A stretch of DNA of 64,000 nucleotides from Melastoma dodecandrum. Its lineage: Eukaryota > Streptophyta > Magnoliopsida > Myrtales > Melastomataceae. Made by a program: the position numbers and the translations under genes. The notes under the pieces were generated by a model that saw only the letters and a list, made by a program, of their open reading frames with translations, ran no database searches and was not told the DNA's origin. Of this stretch, positions 10,031 to 20,564 are shown in pieces. Location: positions 1,178,001 through 1,242,000 of the forward strand of contig JARUPY010000079.1 in NCBI GenBank assembly GCA_029817715.1, written 5' to 3'. Numbering within the stretch: position 1 is the stretch's first letter; every line of letters starts with the position of its first letter.

Positions 10031-10594
10031 ACAGAAGAACCTCTCAGTCTCACAAATTTCTCAATTTTGAGAAGTGAGTAACATTTGACTCTCTGAAATT
10101 GTGGAAGCTTGGTGAACCCGTAAATCAACCCATCAGAATAAGGTATGATAAACATCTTCTAAGTTTGATTTAAGTTGTTTATGATGTTCTTTCTGTCTTG
10201 AAAGAAGATTTTAATTAAGAGAACTTAATTAAAGTATTGCAAGTGCACGAGTCATTTCTATGACTTATTATCCAAACCCATAATTGCTTCATTTGGAGTC
10301 ACGTGTTTGGCAACAGAAGAACCTCTCCATCTCACAAATTTCTCAATTTTGAGAAGTGAGTAACTTTTGGCTCTCTAAAGTTGTGGAAGCTTGGTGAACC
10401 CGTAAATCAACCCATCTGAGTAAGGTATGATAAACATCTTCTAAGTTTGATTGAAGTTGTTTAGGATGTTCTTTTTGTCTTGAAAGAAGATTTTAATTAA
10501 GAGAACTTAATTAAAGTAGTGCAAGTGCACGAGTCATTTCTATGACTTATTGTCCATATCCAGAATTGCTTCATTTGGAGTCACGTGTTTGGCA
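10031..10594 (+). repeat. 282-bp tandem duplication
   Basis: Copy one is 10031-10312 and copy two 10313-10594, both starting ACAGAAGAACCTCTC and ending at GTGTTTGGCA. They differ at a small number of bases, including one that turns a stop in copy one (TAA at about 10279) into a Gln/Glu codon in copy two, where the frame at 10542 opens. Confidence 0.9.
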
Positions 10595-10820
10595 AAGATC
10601 TATTACTAGACTTTTTAATAACGTAGTGGATCCTTTAGAAAATCTATCAGCCCAGATAACTCAATTATCAAGACTTGTAGAAAGTTATTCTAAGAAATTA
10701 GAAGAACTGACCCTGGTTCAGAGTGAATTTGAGGAATTCTTTCTAGGAAAGTGCAGTTTTGAATTTATGATCAGTTTAAGATACTCTAACGCATATTTGA
10801 GGCTGACAGAACGTCGATGA
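10542..10820 (+). CDS. Small unrecognised protein, 92 residues, predicted coiled coil
   Basis: Opens with ATG at 10542 near the end of the second 282-bp copy and ends with TGA at 10818-10820. Residues about 25-65 have Leu/Ile/Val spacing typical of a coiled coil. The equivalent site in the first copy has a stop after seven codons. About 50 bases after its end lies a possible primer binding site, so it may belong to the leader or LTR region of the gypsy stub that follows. Coding status is doubtful. Confidence 0.3.
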   Translation: MTYCPYPELLHLESRVWQRSITRLFNNVVDPLENLSAQITQLSRLVESYSKKLEELTLVQSEFEEFFLGKCSFEFMISLRYSNAYLRLTERR

Positions 10821-10869
10821 CAAAGACAATTAGAAAAATCATCCTAAGTTCGTACCCTGCGTGTATATT

Positions 10870-10881
10870 TGCTATCAGAGC
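10870..10881 (+). other. Possible tRNA-iMet primer binding site
   Basis: TGCTATCAGAGC differs by one base from the common plant primer site TGGTATCAGAGC. It precedes the gypsy protease stub by 250 bp, consistent with the start of a heavily deleted element. No matching LTR pair is seen. Confidence 0.4.
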
Positions 10882-11129
10882 CGCTTAGAAAAAATTTTTA
10901 TTTTTGTCTTGTGGGACTAAATTACAGAAGAAGTAAAACTTGACGCTAAAATTTACATAAAAGAAAAAGGGAAAAGAAAGACAACCGTAAAAGAAGAAAT
11001 AAAAGCTTTCCAATCGTAAAAGCTAAAATACTTTTTGGGACCACGATAAAAAGGAATAAAACTCGTGACGATCGTGCCTGGACATAAATGTCAGGTGAAA
11101 CTACTCCACGTATTACCATCAACTCATAG

Positions 11130-11354
11130 ATGGAAGATAAGGAAGAAGGGGTAGTAAAGGAAGCAAAGGAGGATGAGTCGATGCCAGTGGAACCTCAAGT
11201 TTCCTTATGTGCTCTTACAGGAACTGGACAGGAAATTCCGTATAATACCATGCGGGTTATATGGATTGTTAAAACAGAACAGTTGCATATATTGATAGAC
11301 TCGGGTAGCACACGCAATTTCGTCGACCCGCATAAGGTTAAACGACTGGGATAA
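11130..11354 (+). pseudogene. Ty3/gypsy aspartic protease stub
   Basis: A 74-codon frame with LCALTGT near residue 28 and the active-site block LIDSGSTRNFVDP near residues 56-68, typical of gypsy chromovirus-type retropepsins. The catalytic D-S-G triad is intact. It stops at TAA (11352-11354), before the second half of a protease, and RT, RNase H and integrase are absent. An 18-bp direct duplication (TAACATATAAATTTAAAG) lies just beyond, so the element was cut by deletion. Confidence 0.75.
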
Positions 11355-11760
11355 TTTGTAACATATAAATTTAAAGTAACATATAAATTTAAAGGATAAA
11401 ATTAAAATATTTTGAAGATAATTTGTAATATTTTTTTAAACGTAGGGGCATGGCCACCTCGGGTCCTCCTTGCTGGAAGTTAAAAGGAAGGCAAAATTTT
11501 CGCATCTTCTGAGACCAATATACACATACAAAAATGTCAAAAAAAAAGAAAAAAGAATTCGCGGGTCTCCTTTGCTCTCCTCGACTCCCTTCATTTCCTC
11601 TTTTAACTTAACAAAACCTTGATTTTGAAGCAGTTACGTTTTACCCTAAATGCGCTGAAGTCGGGAATTATGAGGCGGTCGGTAGTATTGACTTATTTTT
11701 AAACCTACATCACGTGTCACTTTCAAAGTCAAATTCGAATGAAAATATTGCAGTTAAATT
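11355..11760. other. Non-coding stretch at the start of the host segment
   Basis: No gene seen. From about 11640 it begins to resemble the region before 56200, including TCACGTGTCACTTT at about 11712, so it probably belongs to the R1 family. Confidence 0.4.
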
Positions 11761-11769
11761 TCCCATGGA

Positions 11770-12250
11770 ATTCTCGTTCAGGTCGAAAGTCAAAAATTGT
11801 CTTAAAAAAGCACGTCAAACCGGGTGACTTGCCCGACAAGCATCAAAGTTGGCCGTGACAACACATTGCAAACAAAAGCCAGTTCCCCTGCGAAAATGCA
11901 AGGGCGGTGTCTGTCGAGGCGTGCTTGGGACGATCCAAATGCCTCAGTATGATGAACAATGAAACAAGGTCTCGCGGTTCATGGGTGTTCCTATGTTTTG
12001 TGTACAACTTTTATGGTAGTGTCCGTTGATCCCAACAAGAATGTTTTGTAATGACCTAAACTCTGTCTACTGGGCACGCGCCATCTTTTGTTTATTCTCT
12101 GTTTACGTGAACAAAGACTAACTCTTTCCGTTACGACAATATTAGCAACAACCGTACCTTCGACTACATAGTCTGCCACTGGTTCGAGTATGATGACATT
12201 AACCCTATCAACTTCCTCTTAAGAATATTGTGAGGATAGCATCCGATAAA
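11770..12250 (+). repeat. R1 repeat copy 1
   Basis: Contains the family landmarks in order: AGGTCGAAAGTCAAAAAT, an AAACCGGGTGACTTGCC phrase, a GACGATCCAAATGCCTCAG phrase, CAATGAAACAAGGTCTCG, GATCCCAACAAGAATG and the tail CCCTATCAACTTCCTCTT. The same series recurs at 12400, 27440, 27780, 28320, 31390, 46936 (reverse) and 56360. No protein family is recognised, but the tail keeps a frame shared with 27969-28151. Confidence 0.75.
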
Positions 12251-12399
12251 AAGAAAATTATATAGTTTTCTTATGCTTTGTCAGTCGTACATTGTAGTAG
12301 ATTCCCACAACCTCTTTTTAAGAAGTAGATCTTCGCATCGAAAATGTAAATCTATCGATATATTACAGAAAATTGAATGATACCTCATTGTTTTTCTTT

Positions 12400-12760
12400 T
12401 CATTATTGGGGTTATGTAATTGATTGACACAATTTACTCATGACATACTTGCCAACAAAAATTCAAAAGTCGTTTTAAAAGAAGTTTGTCAAACCGGGAG
12501 GCTTTCCATGACAACAACTGCTGAAACGAAAGTGGGTCCATCGGCGAGAGTGAGGGGGCCACAACCGACCTGGTGTGTATGTCGAGGGCGTGCTTTGGAT
12601 AACCCCAAACGCCTTAGTACGACGAACAATGAAACAAGGTCTCGGTGTCACATTTCGTGGTACTACAAAGTTTTGCGGGGACCAATATCCGAGGATCCCG
12701 ATTGAATGTTTTCGTGGTACTACAAGATTTCATCAGGGTATCGATTTTTCGAAATATCAC
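12400..12760 (+). repeat. R1 repeat copy 2
   Basis: Begins with TTATTGGGGTTATGTAATTG-type sequence at about 12403 and carries the CCGGGAGGCTTTCC, GAGTGAGGGGGCC and ACAATGAAACAAGGTCTCG landmarks. It is followed by a (TAAT/TTAA) run near 12795-12815 and the AT-rich joint to the Gnk2-segment flank, which the Sirevirus at 12981 interrupts. Confidence 0.75.
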
Positions 12761-12980
12761 TCACAAAAAAGTCAATTTTATGGTCCCGTGTCTAATAATT
12801 AATTAATTAATTAATTGATTTTATAATCTTTTTCTTATTTTAAAAGGGATACAATTTGGTTTAGAAATTACTTTAAACATAAAATTTTTTATGAGTCCTT
12901 CTATATTAAAATGCAAAAAATTATCTTTTCTTTTAAAGAAAAAACAAGGAGACTCTCATCCTTAAAGATTTTGTTAAAAT

Positions 12981-14966
12981 TGTTAACCAGGTTTTGATGA
13001 TGAACTTAAGCAACGCGTTACTGATGGTCAGAAGTAATATTTCAAGAGTTGCGTGCTTATCCCCAGTGATGAGCTTGGGCAATGTGTTGCTGAACCACAG
13101 CTAGTAACTGTTATATATTGCTGCGTTATAGTAAATTCTTGCTGTGACATTACGTATACATATTGAAAATATGGAAACAAATTTTCAATACCCACGTTTT
13201 ATTTTGGGTTATCTCAGATTATTCGTTTGAGTGTCCAAATTCAATTAATATGGTTGTCTGATCTCATTTTATACATTTAGGAAACTAAATATTGAGAGAT
13301 TGGGTTACCAAGTTTATACTTGGAAACAAAATATTTTGTTCTACCGCAGTCCTACGCTGTAATATGATAAAATCATAAATCAGATAAGTTTATTTATGAT
13401 CTTGTCTCAATTATCGATCAGAGGAGAACATTTTTAGGATGATTTGTTTATAAGACTTGGAAACAATTAATTTGTTTCGGATAACAATAGTTTATTTGAG
13501 GATAGTTACCGTTGGGGACTTTCCTTCTGTGGTACAGCGAACCGTTGAGCAGACCGTTGCTGAGTCCTGGCTGCCAGTTTTGGCAACAAATCTCGAAGAT
13601 TGCCTGGACGTCCTCTGTGCCTCTTTCTCCATTATAATTAGACTAGGGACGACATATCTCATTGCCTTTGCGCGTCTGAGTGATCTAAGTGAGCTTTGTC
13701 CATCCACGGAGAGTGGAAGGTGCTAAGTGTCTCCTGGTTCTTTCTCTTGCAAGCTACGTGTGAGAGTGTCAAGGGGCTGAGGTCAGACCCTTTGATCGTA
13801 GTGAGAGGGACTAGGTGTCCTCGGTGCGTTCAACGAGCGGCTGGCGAATCGTCTGAGGGAAGCTAAGTGAATACCTGTTCTGAATTCAGTAACCAGTTGC
13901 TAACCCATCAGCAAGAAGCCCTTCTTGTCGTGTCTCTTCACAGGGAAGTCTCGAACCTACGGAGTTTGAGCAGTTAGACATACACTTGCGGGTGCGCGCC
14001 AGAAGTCTCGTGCCTGCAGGGTAAGTTGGGAACGCCGCCGGAGTGGAAAGAGGTCCTCTCGAGTACAGGGGTGCTGTGCAGAAGTCTCAAACTCCTGCCG
14101 ACGGACAGTAGAGCAGGTTGCGTGGAAGCCGCCGGAGTTGAAAATTCCACCCTAGGCACGGCTGTGGTAACCGTGCACGTCCGAACTGAGTGTAGGACGG
14201 ATACCTTATTTTAGTGATCTTTGTGGTTATCTTTGTGGTCTTGGTGGTTCTTCTCTTCATTGTCTTTGTGGTGATCTGTGTGATCAACTTCGTGGTTGTC
14301 TCTTAAGCAATTACAGGCTCATCTTAAGGAGAGACAAGATCTGTGTGGAAATCCTCTACTGTACGACAAAGTGCTGAAGCAATCATCTACTGTGAATCAG
14401 AAACGAGCTGCTCTCTGGGAAGTCTTTCTGTCACTTTAAGGATTATTATCTAAGGATTTATACTCTAACATAACGTTGTCTGTGTGCTTTGATAGACAAG
14501 CTTACGTCTAAGTGACAACATTCTGTGTGGAATCCATTGAGCTACCAACTGCAGAGTGTAAGTATCATTCTGCTAGAAACGAGAAGACGTCCACTGTGTG
14601 AGGAGCTGACCGTTGCTAGGAGTGATCGTCAATTATACAAGATTATAAATCTCACTTTGTGAGAAACCAAACGCCTAGTGCAAGGACTCTTTGCACCCAT
14701 TATATTATATAGTGGAATCACCTCGTTGGTGGAAAGTGGACGTAGGTCGATTAAGACCGAACCACTATAAATTACTATGTCCATTACGATCGCGCAATAC
14801 TCGTACGAAAACCTACTCGACAAAATCGTAAAGGTTACAGCGAAGCAGATCTCATTCTGAGAAACGCTCTGTTGAGATACAGTACACTTCCGCTTACACT
14901 GAGAAAGGGCGAAAAAGTAATAAACACTAATTCACCCCCTTCTTAGTGTTCCTGAACGATCCAACA
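12981..14966 (+). repeat. 5' LTR of the first Sirevirus
   Basis: 1986 bp, TGTTAACC...GATCCAACA. Includes a run of TTTGTGGT-type units at about 14215-14300 that is also present in the 3' LTR. Open frames inside it (for example 13457-13726) occur in LTR sequence and are taken as chance. Confidence 0.95.
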
Positions 14967-14968
14967 AA

Positions 14969-14980
14969 TGGTATGAGAGC
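14969..14980 (+). other. Primer binding site
   Basis: TGGTATGAGAGC, two bases after the 5' LTR; one mismatch to the initiator-Met tRNA site. Confidence 0.85.
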
Positions 14981-15108
14981 AGGTTTGCTGGAAAGCTTTA
15001 TGTGTGATTGCTAGTATAGAACTCTGTTGCTGAACCAAAGGATCAAAACAGCTTGTTGCTGAAAGTCTTACATTAAGCACAGTAAGGTGCTGCTGAGTAC
15101 TAAGCAGA

Positions 15109-16191
15109 ATGTCGATGCTCTTGACTGATGGTCATTCGACCGAACGTCTACCGCTCTTTGCTGGACAACACTTCTCATATTGGAAAATGAGAATGGAGTT
15201 GTTCATTGGAGCAAAAGATGCCGATTGCTGGCAGATTATAATGGACGGAGATCTCATAATTCCTTCATCTAATCCCAACGACTCTCGGCATGAATTTAAA
15301 AGGAAGAGAATTATCTCGCTGAACACTAAAGCAAGGTACTACTTAGTGTGCGCTCTTGCTGGAAATGAGTTCAATCGCGTCTCTACTTGTATGACGGCGA
15401 AAGAAATGTGGGATAGACTTGCTTTGATCTATGATGGAATGAAACAAGTCAAGGAATCTAAAGTGAATGCATTAGTAACTCAATACGAAGCATTCAAGAT
15501 GAAATGGATGAGTCAATAAATCAAATGTTTGATAGACTCACCGAAATCACTAATGCCATGGAATCTCTTAGTGAAACCATTTCCAATTCTTAGCTAGTCA
15601 GAAAAATATTTTGCTCATTGCCTAAAACATGGGAAGCCAAGAAGACGGCAATTGAAGAAGCTAAAGATTTGACGAGCTTAAGTCTTCAACAGTTACTTGG
15701 TTCTCTCGTTGCTTACGAAAATGAGAACAAGGTGGCTGAAGATAAGAAGACTAATGCTGTTGCATTTAAAGAGAGTGTTGAATCCTCCGATGAATCTGAG
15801 GATGAATCCTCATCCGATTCAAAGGATGAAATCTTCTTTATGGCAAGGAAATTTAAGAAGTATCTTCGCAAAAATCATTTCAAGGGAAAACGAGATGCTA
15901 AAAAGAAGAATGCAAAATCACACCAAAGTAAATGTGGCGTGTGCTATAAGTGCAACAGACCTGGTCATATGCGCCTAGATTGCCCACTTTTAAATAAGAA
16001 GGGCAAACCTGCAAAATATAAGAAAAATATCATGATGGCATCCTTGAGTGATAGTGATGAGGAATCAGATCAGAACGATGAAACAGCAAACATCTGCTAT
16101 ATGGCACAAACTGATGCCGAAACTCAGAAGGGATGCTTCAAGTCCATCGCTAAGGACCATATATGGTACTTAGATAGTGGCTGCTCGAGGC
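15109..16191 (+). pseudogene. Copia gag with zinc knuckle
   Basis: Starts with ATG at 15109. Early residues include LPLFAGQHFSYWKMRME, typical of copia Gag (UBN2/DUF4219-like). A 1-base shift near 15505 gives a stop at 15517-15519, and TAG near 15591 is a second break. The frame is regained from 15618, with a Ser/Asp/Glu-rich stretch and a CCHC knuckle (CYKCNRPGHMRLDC) at about 15942-15983. The frame then runs into the protease start LDSGCSR at about 16170-16190, where the hAT element is inserted. Confidence 0.85.
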
Positions 16192-17304
16192 TAGGGGTGA
16201 AAATGAGCCGAGCCGCTCGCGAGCTAGCTCGGTCAAAGCTCGGTTCGAGCTCGACTTTGACCGAGCTCGAGCCGGTTCGTTCCGGCTCGTTAACGAAACG
16301 AGCCGAGCTCGAGCCGAAACACTAACAGCTCGAAGGCTCGCGAGCCTAATATTATATAATAAATTTTAATAATTTATTAATAAAAAATTAATAAAATTAC
16401 CTAAAAAACTTTTTCCTTCCCTCTCCCCACACTCTGTTGTAAAAGCAAACCCTAAAGAAAAAACCTCTCTCGCTCTCCTTTTGGCGTGGCGATCTCTTCT
16501 CTTCATTAGATAAGTGGAAAATAATCGGCCTTTTCGTACTTTGTGTCTCGCGAGGATCGGCCGGAGCGAGCGTCAAAAAGTACTGGAGAGGAGTTGGCCG
16601 AATTTTACGCCCGCGGGTAAGCGACAGAAAGAAGTGAAGGCGTCATAGTCAAGGTACGCTTCCCATCCCCTTACCCTCTCATATTGTGTTTGGGCATGAT
16701 GATTCAAAGCACACAAAAATTAATAAAATTACCTAATAAAATTTTAAGATATTTATTGTCGTATTATTGTTATGGTGATTGTCATACTCTTTATAATATT
16801 TTATATGCAGGTGATGATGCTTGTGATATTATTATGATTGGTAATGAAGTTATATCGTGAAGATGTTTTAAGAGTATGATTCTTGTGGTTTGTGATTGTT
16901 TTGATAAATCTGGTTCTATTTGTGGAGATATTTTGGGAGAATAATTTGGAGATGTTTTGGAATTATGATTTTGTTGAAATATTTTGACAACATTGTTCAT
17001 ATTTATGTTTTTGAAGTGAACTTTATTATATATGTTTTCGAGCCAACCGAGCCGAGTTCGAGTCAACGTCAATATATGTATATTTTGAAATCGAGCTCGA
17101 GCTTTCGTGCCAAGCTTAGGCTCGATCTACATTCGAGCCTTTCGAGCCAAGCTCGAGCTCTCCATAATTGGAACGAGCCGAGTTCGAGCTCCAATTATTT
17201 GAGCTCGATCGAGCTGAAGCTGAGCTCGAGCTCGAGCTTTTCCTAATCGAGCCGAGCTCGAGCCTGGGAGTACTCGATCTCGACTCGACTCATTTTCACC
17301 CCTA
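16192..17304. mobile_element. Non-autonomous hAT element inside the Sirevirus
   Basis: 1113 bp. Inverted ends TAGGGGTGAAAATGAG and CTCATTTTCACCCCTA, flanked by the 8-bp target duplication CTCGAGGC at 16184-16191 and 17305-17312, diagnostic of hAT transposons. The subterminal 100-250 bp on both sides are packed with GAGCTCGAGC-type motifs, as expected for hAT transposase binding regions. No transposase is encoded. Removing it rejoins the copia protease codons S-R and H-M. Confidence 0.95.
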
Positions 17305-18185
17305 CTCGAGGCACATGTCAGGAGATGTCTCCTTATTCTCCACACTGATTTTCCAGGATGGTGGTGCTGTCACTTTTGGTAATAATGGAAAAGGGATGGT
17401 TAAAGGAACATGAACCATTTGCTGTCCTAACTCCCTAACCATTGAATGAGTTCTTTATGTTAAAGGCCTCCAACACAATATTGATTAGTATCAGTCAATT
17501 GTGCGATAAAGGTTATCATGTTTCTTTCGATAAAAGGACGTGTAACGTTTCACGGGATGGTGTTACTTGCTTCATTGGTGAACGCAAGAAAAACATCTAT
17601 ATCCTGTCTTTTAAGAATGTCTCCGCTGGAGAAAATTGTCTCTTGTCTGTTAAGGACGAGGCTACTTTATAGCATAGAAGGTTGGGACATGCAAACTTGC
17701 TATCCAAACTTGCCAGAAAAGATGATATTAAGGGATTGCCCAAAATCAAATTTGACAATGACAAGTTTTGCAAAGCTTGCTCTATTGGCAAACAAATAAA
17801 GGTATCCTTTAAAAGTAAAAATATGATTTCAAGCAAAGTACCGCTTGAATTACTTCATATGGACTTATTTGGTCCAACAAGGACTCAAAGTCTAGGAGGT
17901 AAACGTTATGGATTAGTTGTGGTAGATGACTTTTCCAGATTCACTTGGGTTAAATTTTTAGCTCACAAGAGTGATACGTTTGCAACCTTTGAAACTTTAG
18001 TCAAACAACTTCAAAATAAAAAAGGTGTTTCTCTACGAAGCATAAGAACGGATCATGGTACCGAATTTGAGAACCATGACTTTACTTTATTTTGAGAAGA
18101 ATATGGTATTAACTATAATTTCTCCGCTCCATACACTCCACAACAAAATAGAGTTGTAGAGCAAAAAAATAGAACCTTACAGGAT
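17305..18185 (+). pseudogene. Copia protease end and integrase
   Basis: After the hAT the frame continues with HMSGD, then breaks at 17411-17413 and again near 17445. From 17682 the GAG-pre-integrase HRRLGHANLLSKLA-like block and the integrase zinc finger (C-x2-C near 17778) are readable, then the catalytic core with LLHMDLFGPT at about 17855 and RTDHGTEFEN at about 18045. A TGA at 18093-18095 replaces a Cys codon and splits the core from YTPQQN at about 18130-18150. Confidence 0.85.
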
Positions 18186-19481
18186 ATGGCGAGAACCATG
18201 TTGTTGGAAAGTGAGGTTGCTAAAAATCTTTGGGCTGAGGCTGTAAGCACATCATGCTATATCTCAAATCGAGTTCACTTAAGGTACTCCTTAGGTAAAA
18301 CGCCCTATGAGTTATATAAAGGCAGAAAGCCTAATATTTCATACTTCCATCCATTTGGAAGTAAGTGTTATATCTTGAGACCCATTAAAGATGGTGTCGG
18401 AAAGTTTGACGCTCGATCTGATGAGGGCATATTCTTAGGATACTCCCTCACGAGCAAAGCATATAGAGTCTTTAATAAAAGAACTCTAACTGTTGAAGAG
18501 TCCATCAATGTTAAAGTTGATGATTCTCCGACACAGGAGGAAGATGCTGTGGAAGCAGCAGCACAATCCTCAACAACAGTATCAAATGAAACATCACAGC
18601 AAACGATTGCTGACAATAATCCGAACGGAAACACTGTAGCAGATGTACAGCAAGTGCCTGCTGCACACACTGAAAATGTTTCTGGTGGTTTCCAGGATAT
18701 ACAAATAGAGGATCGTGTTCCTTCTTTATATAAGAAAAGACATCCTATTGACCAAGTCATAGGATCATTACACACAGGAGTGCGAACCCGACATACAGCA
18801 AGTATGTACTATGAACACGCCGCTTTTATTTCTCAAAAGGAACCTCAAGGCATTGATGATGCGTTTGATGATCCAAACTGGATTCTCGCAATGCAAGAGG
18901 AATTGAACCAATTTGAGAGAAACAAAGTTTGGAGCTTAGTACCTAGACCTAATGATCGTTCCATTATAGGAACAAAATGGGTTTATCGAAATAAACTTGA
19001 TGAGTCTGGAAATGATGTAAGAAACAAAGCCAGACTTGTAGCAAACGGTTACTCTCAAGAAGAGGGTATCGATTATGATGAAACGTTCGCTCCCGTGGCG
19101 CGTCTTGATACAATACGCTTACTTCTAGCGTATGCTTGCTATAATAACTTCAAGCTATTTCAAATGAATGTGAAAAGCGCATTCCTTAACGATGATCTAA
19201 AAGAGGAGGTTTATGTTAAACAACCTCCTGGATTCACCGATCCAAAATTTCGCAATTATGTCTACAAGCTATCTAAAGCTTTGTATGGTCTTAGGCAAGC
19301 TCCGAGAGCATGGTACGAAAAGCTTAGTTCCTTTCTTATAGCAAAGGGATATAAGCGTGGAAAAATCGATACAACCTTGTGTCTTAAGAAACAGGCTGCT
19401 GATCTTTTAGTCGCTCAAATATCGACATTATATTTGGTTCAACTAATGAACAACTATGCACTGAATTCTCTAACTTTATGA
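18186..19481 (+). pseudogene. Copia integrase end and reverse transcriptase
   Basis: 431 open codons. The integrase C-terminal part includes [15 protein letters not shown] and PFGSKCY. RT begins at about 18840 with the W-x-x-A-M-Q-E-E-L block, WVYRNK, the [11 protein letters not shown] block and [14 protein letters not shown]. Where Y-V-D-D should follow A-Q-I (about 19415-19425) a short out-of-frame deletion has removed the catalytic residues, so the RT cannot work. The ATG at 18186 is internal. Confidence 0.9.
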
Positions 19482-19495
19482 GATGAGAATTTGAA

Positions 19496-20335
19496 ATGAG
19501 TCTCATGGGAGAACTTACTTTCTTCCTTGGACTCCAAATCAATAAAACTGAAGATGGAATTTTTATCCATCAAGAAAAGTACAGCAAACAGCTGCTCAAG
19601 AAATTTGAGCTTGAGAATGTTAAACCTTTGTCAACTCCTATTGGTAGCAATACCAAAATTGAAAAAGATGAATGTGGAAAGGAAGTTGATTCCAAACTAT
19701 ACAGAAGCATGATAGGGTAATTACTCTATCTTACTGCTTCGAGACCTGATATCATGTTTAGCGTATGCTTATGCGCTAGATATCTGTCTGCTCCAAAAGA
19801 GTCACATCTTGCTGCAGTTAAGAGGATTTTTAAATACCTCGCTGGGACTGTTAGCTTATGTCTATGGTATACCAGGGGATCGTTGCTGGATCCCGTAGGA
19901 TATTCAGATGCGGACTATGCTGGATGCCGCATAGATAGAAAAAGTACTTCTGGTACTTGTCAATTATTGAGAAACATGTTAATTTCCTGGTTCTTTAAGA
20001 AGCAGACATCCGTCGCTTTATCCCCAGCTGAGGCAGAATACATTGCAGCAGCCAGTTGATGTGCTCAATTACGATGGATACGAAAACAACTTGAAGACTA
20101 TGATCTTCATTTCAATAGTATTCCATTAATATGTGGTAATATTAGTGCAATAAATTTATCATGAAATCCTGTCTATCACTCGAGATCTAAGCATATCGAG
20201 TTGAGACATCACTTCTTGTGTGATAATGTACAAAGTGGAAAAGTTGAGATTTAGCATTTAAATACTAAGCAACAGCTTGCTGATATTCTTACCAAACCAC
20301 TTGACAAGGAAAGTTTGAGTATTTACGAAGTGAAT
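19496..20335 (+). pseudogene. Copia RT end and RNase H
   Basis: Starts with the GELTFFLGLQI block at 19507 and ends with the copia RNase H: YSDADYAGCRIDRKSTSG at about 19902, SPAEAEYIAAAS at about 20023, then stops at 20057-20059 and further on, with SRSKHIELRHHF at about 20180 and LADILTKPLD near 20277. Breaks include TAA at 19718-19720. Confidence 0.9.
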
Positions 20336-20564
20336 TAGGGATATGTAATCCTAATCTCTGATATGATGATATTGTCATCTAACCATTTTGAGAAATTTTT
20401 GATAGGAAAATAAAAATTTCCTACGGTGCCATTTCCTTTTCTATTTCCTTCTTTTTCTATAAAATATTTTATAAAAAGAAACTACCCCTACGGTTATCCC
20501 TAACTTCCTTCGTCTCTTCTTCAATCTCAACCTCCTTCCTTCCTCTCTTTTTCTAAACCTGATC

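Noticed and set aside
13457..13726. 89-codon frame in an LTR, repeated at 23129
   Set aside because: Lies wholly inside the 2-kb LTR; the two copies differ by indels that change the reading, so no coding constraint is visible.
18368..18775. 135-codon frame on -
   Set aside because: Antisense of the copia integrase-RT linker; no independent signal.
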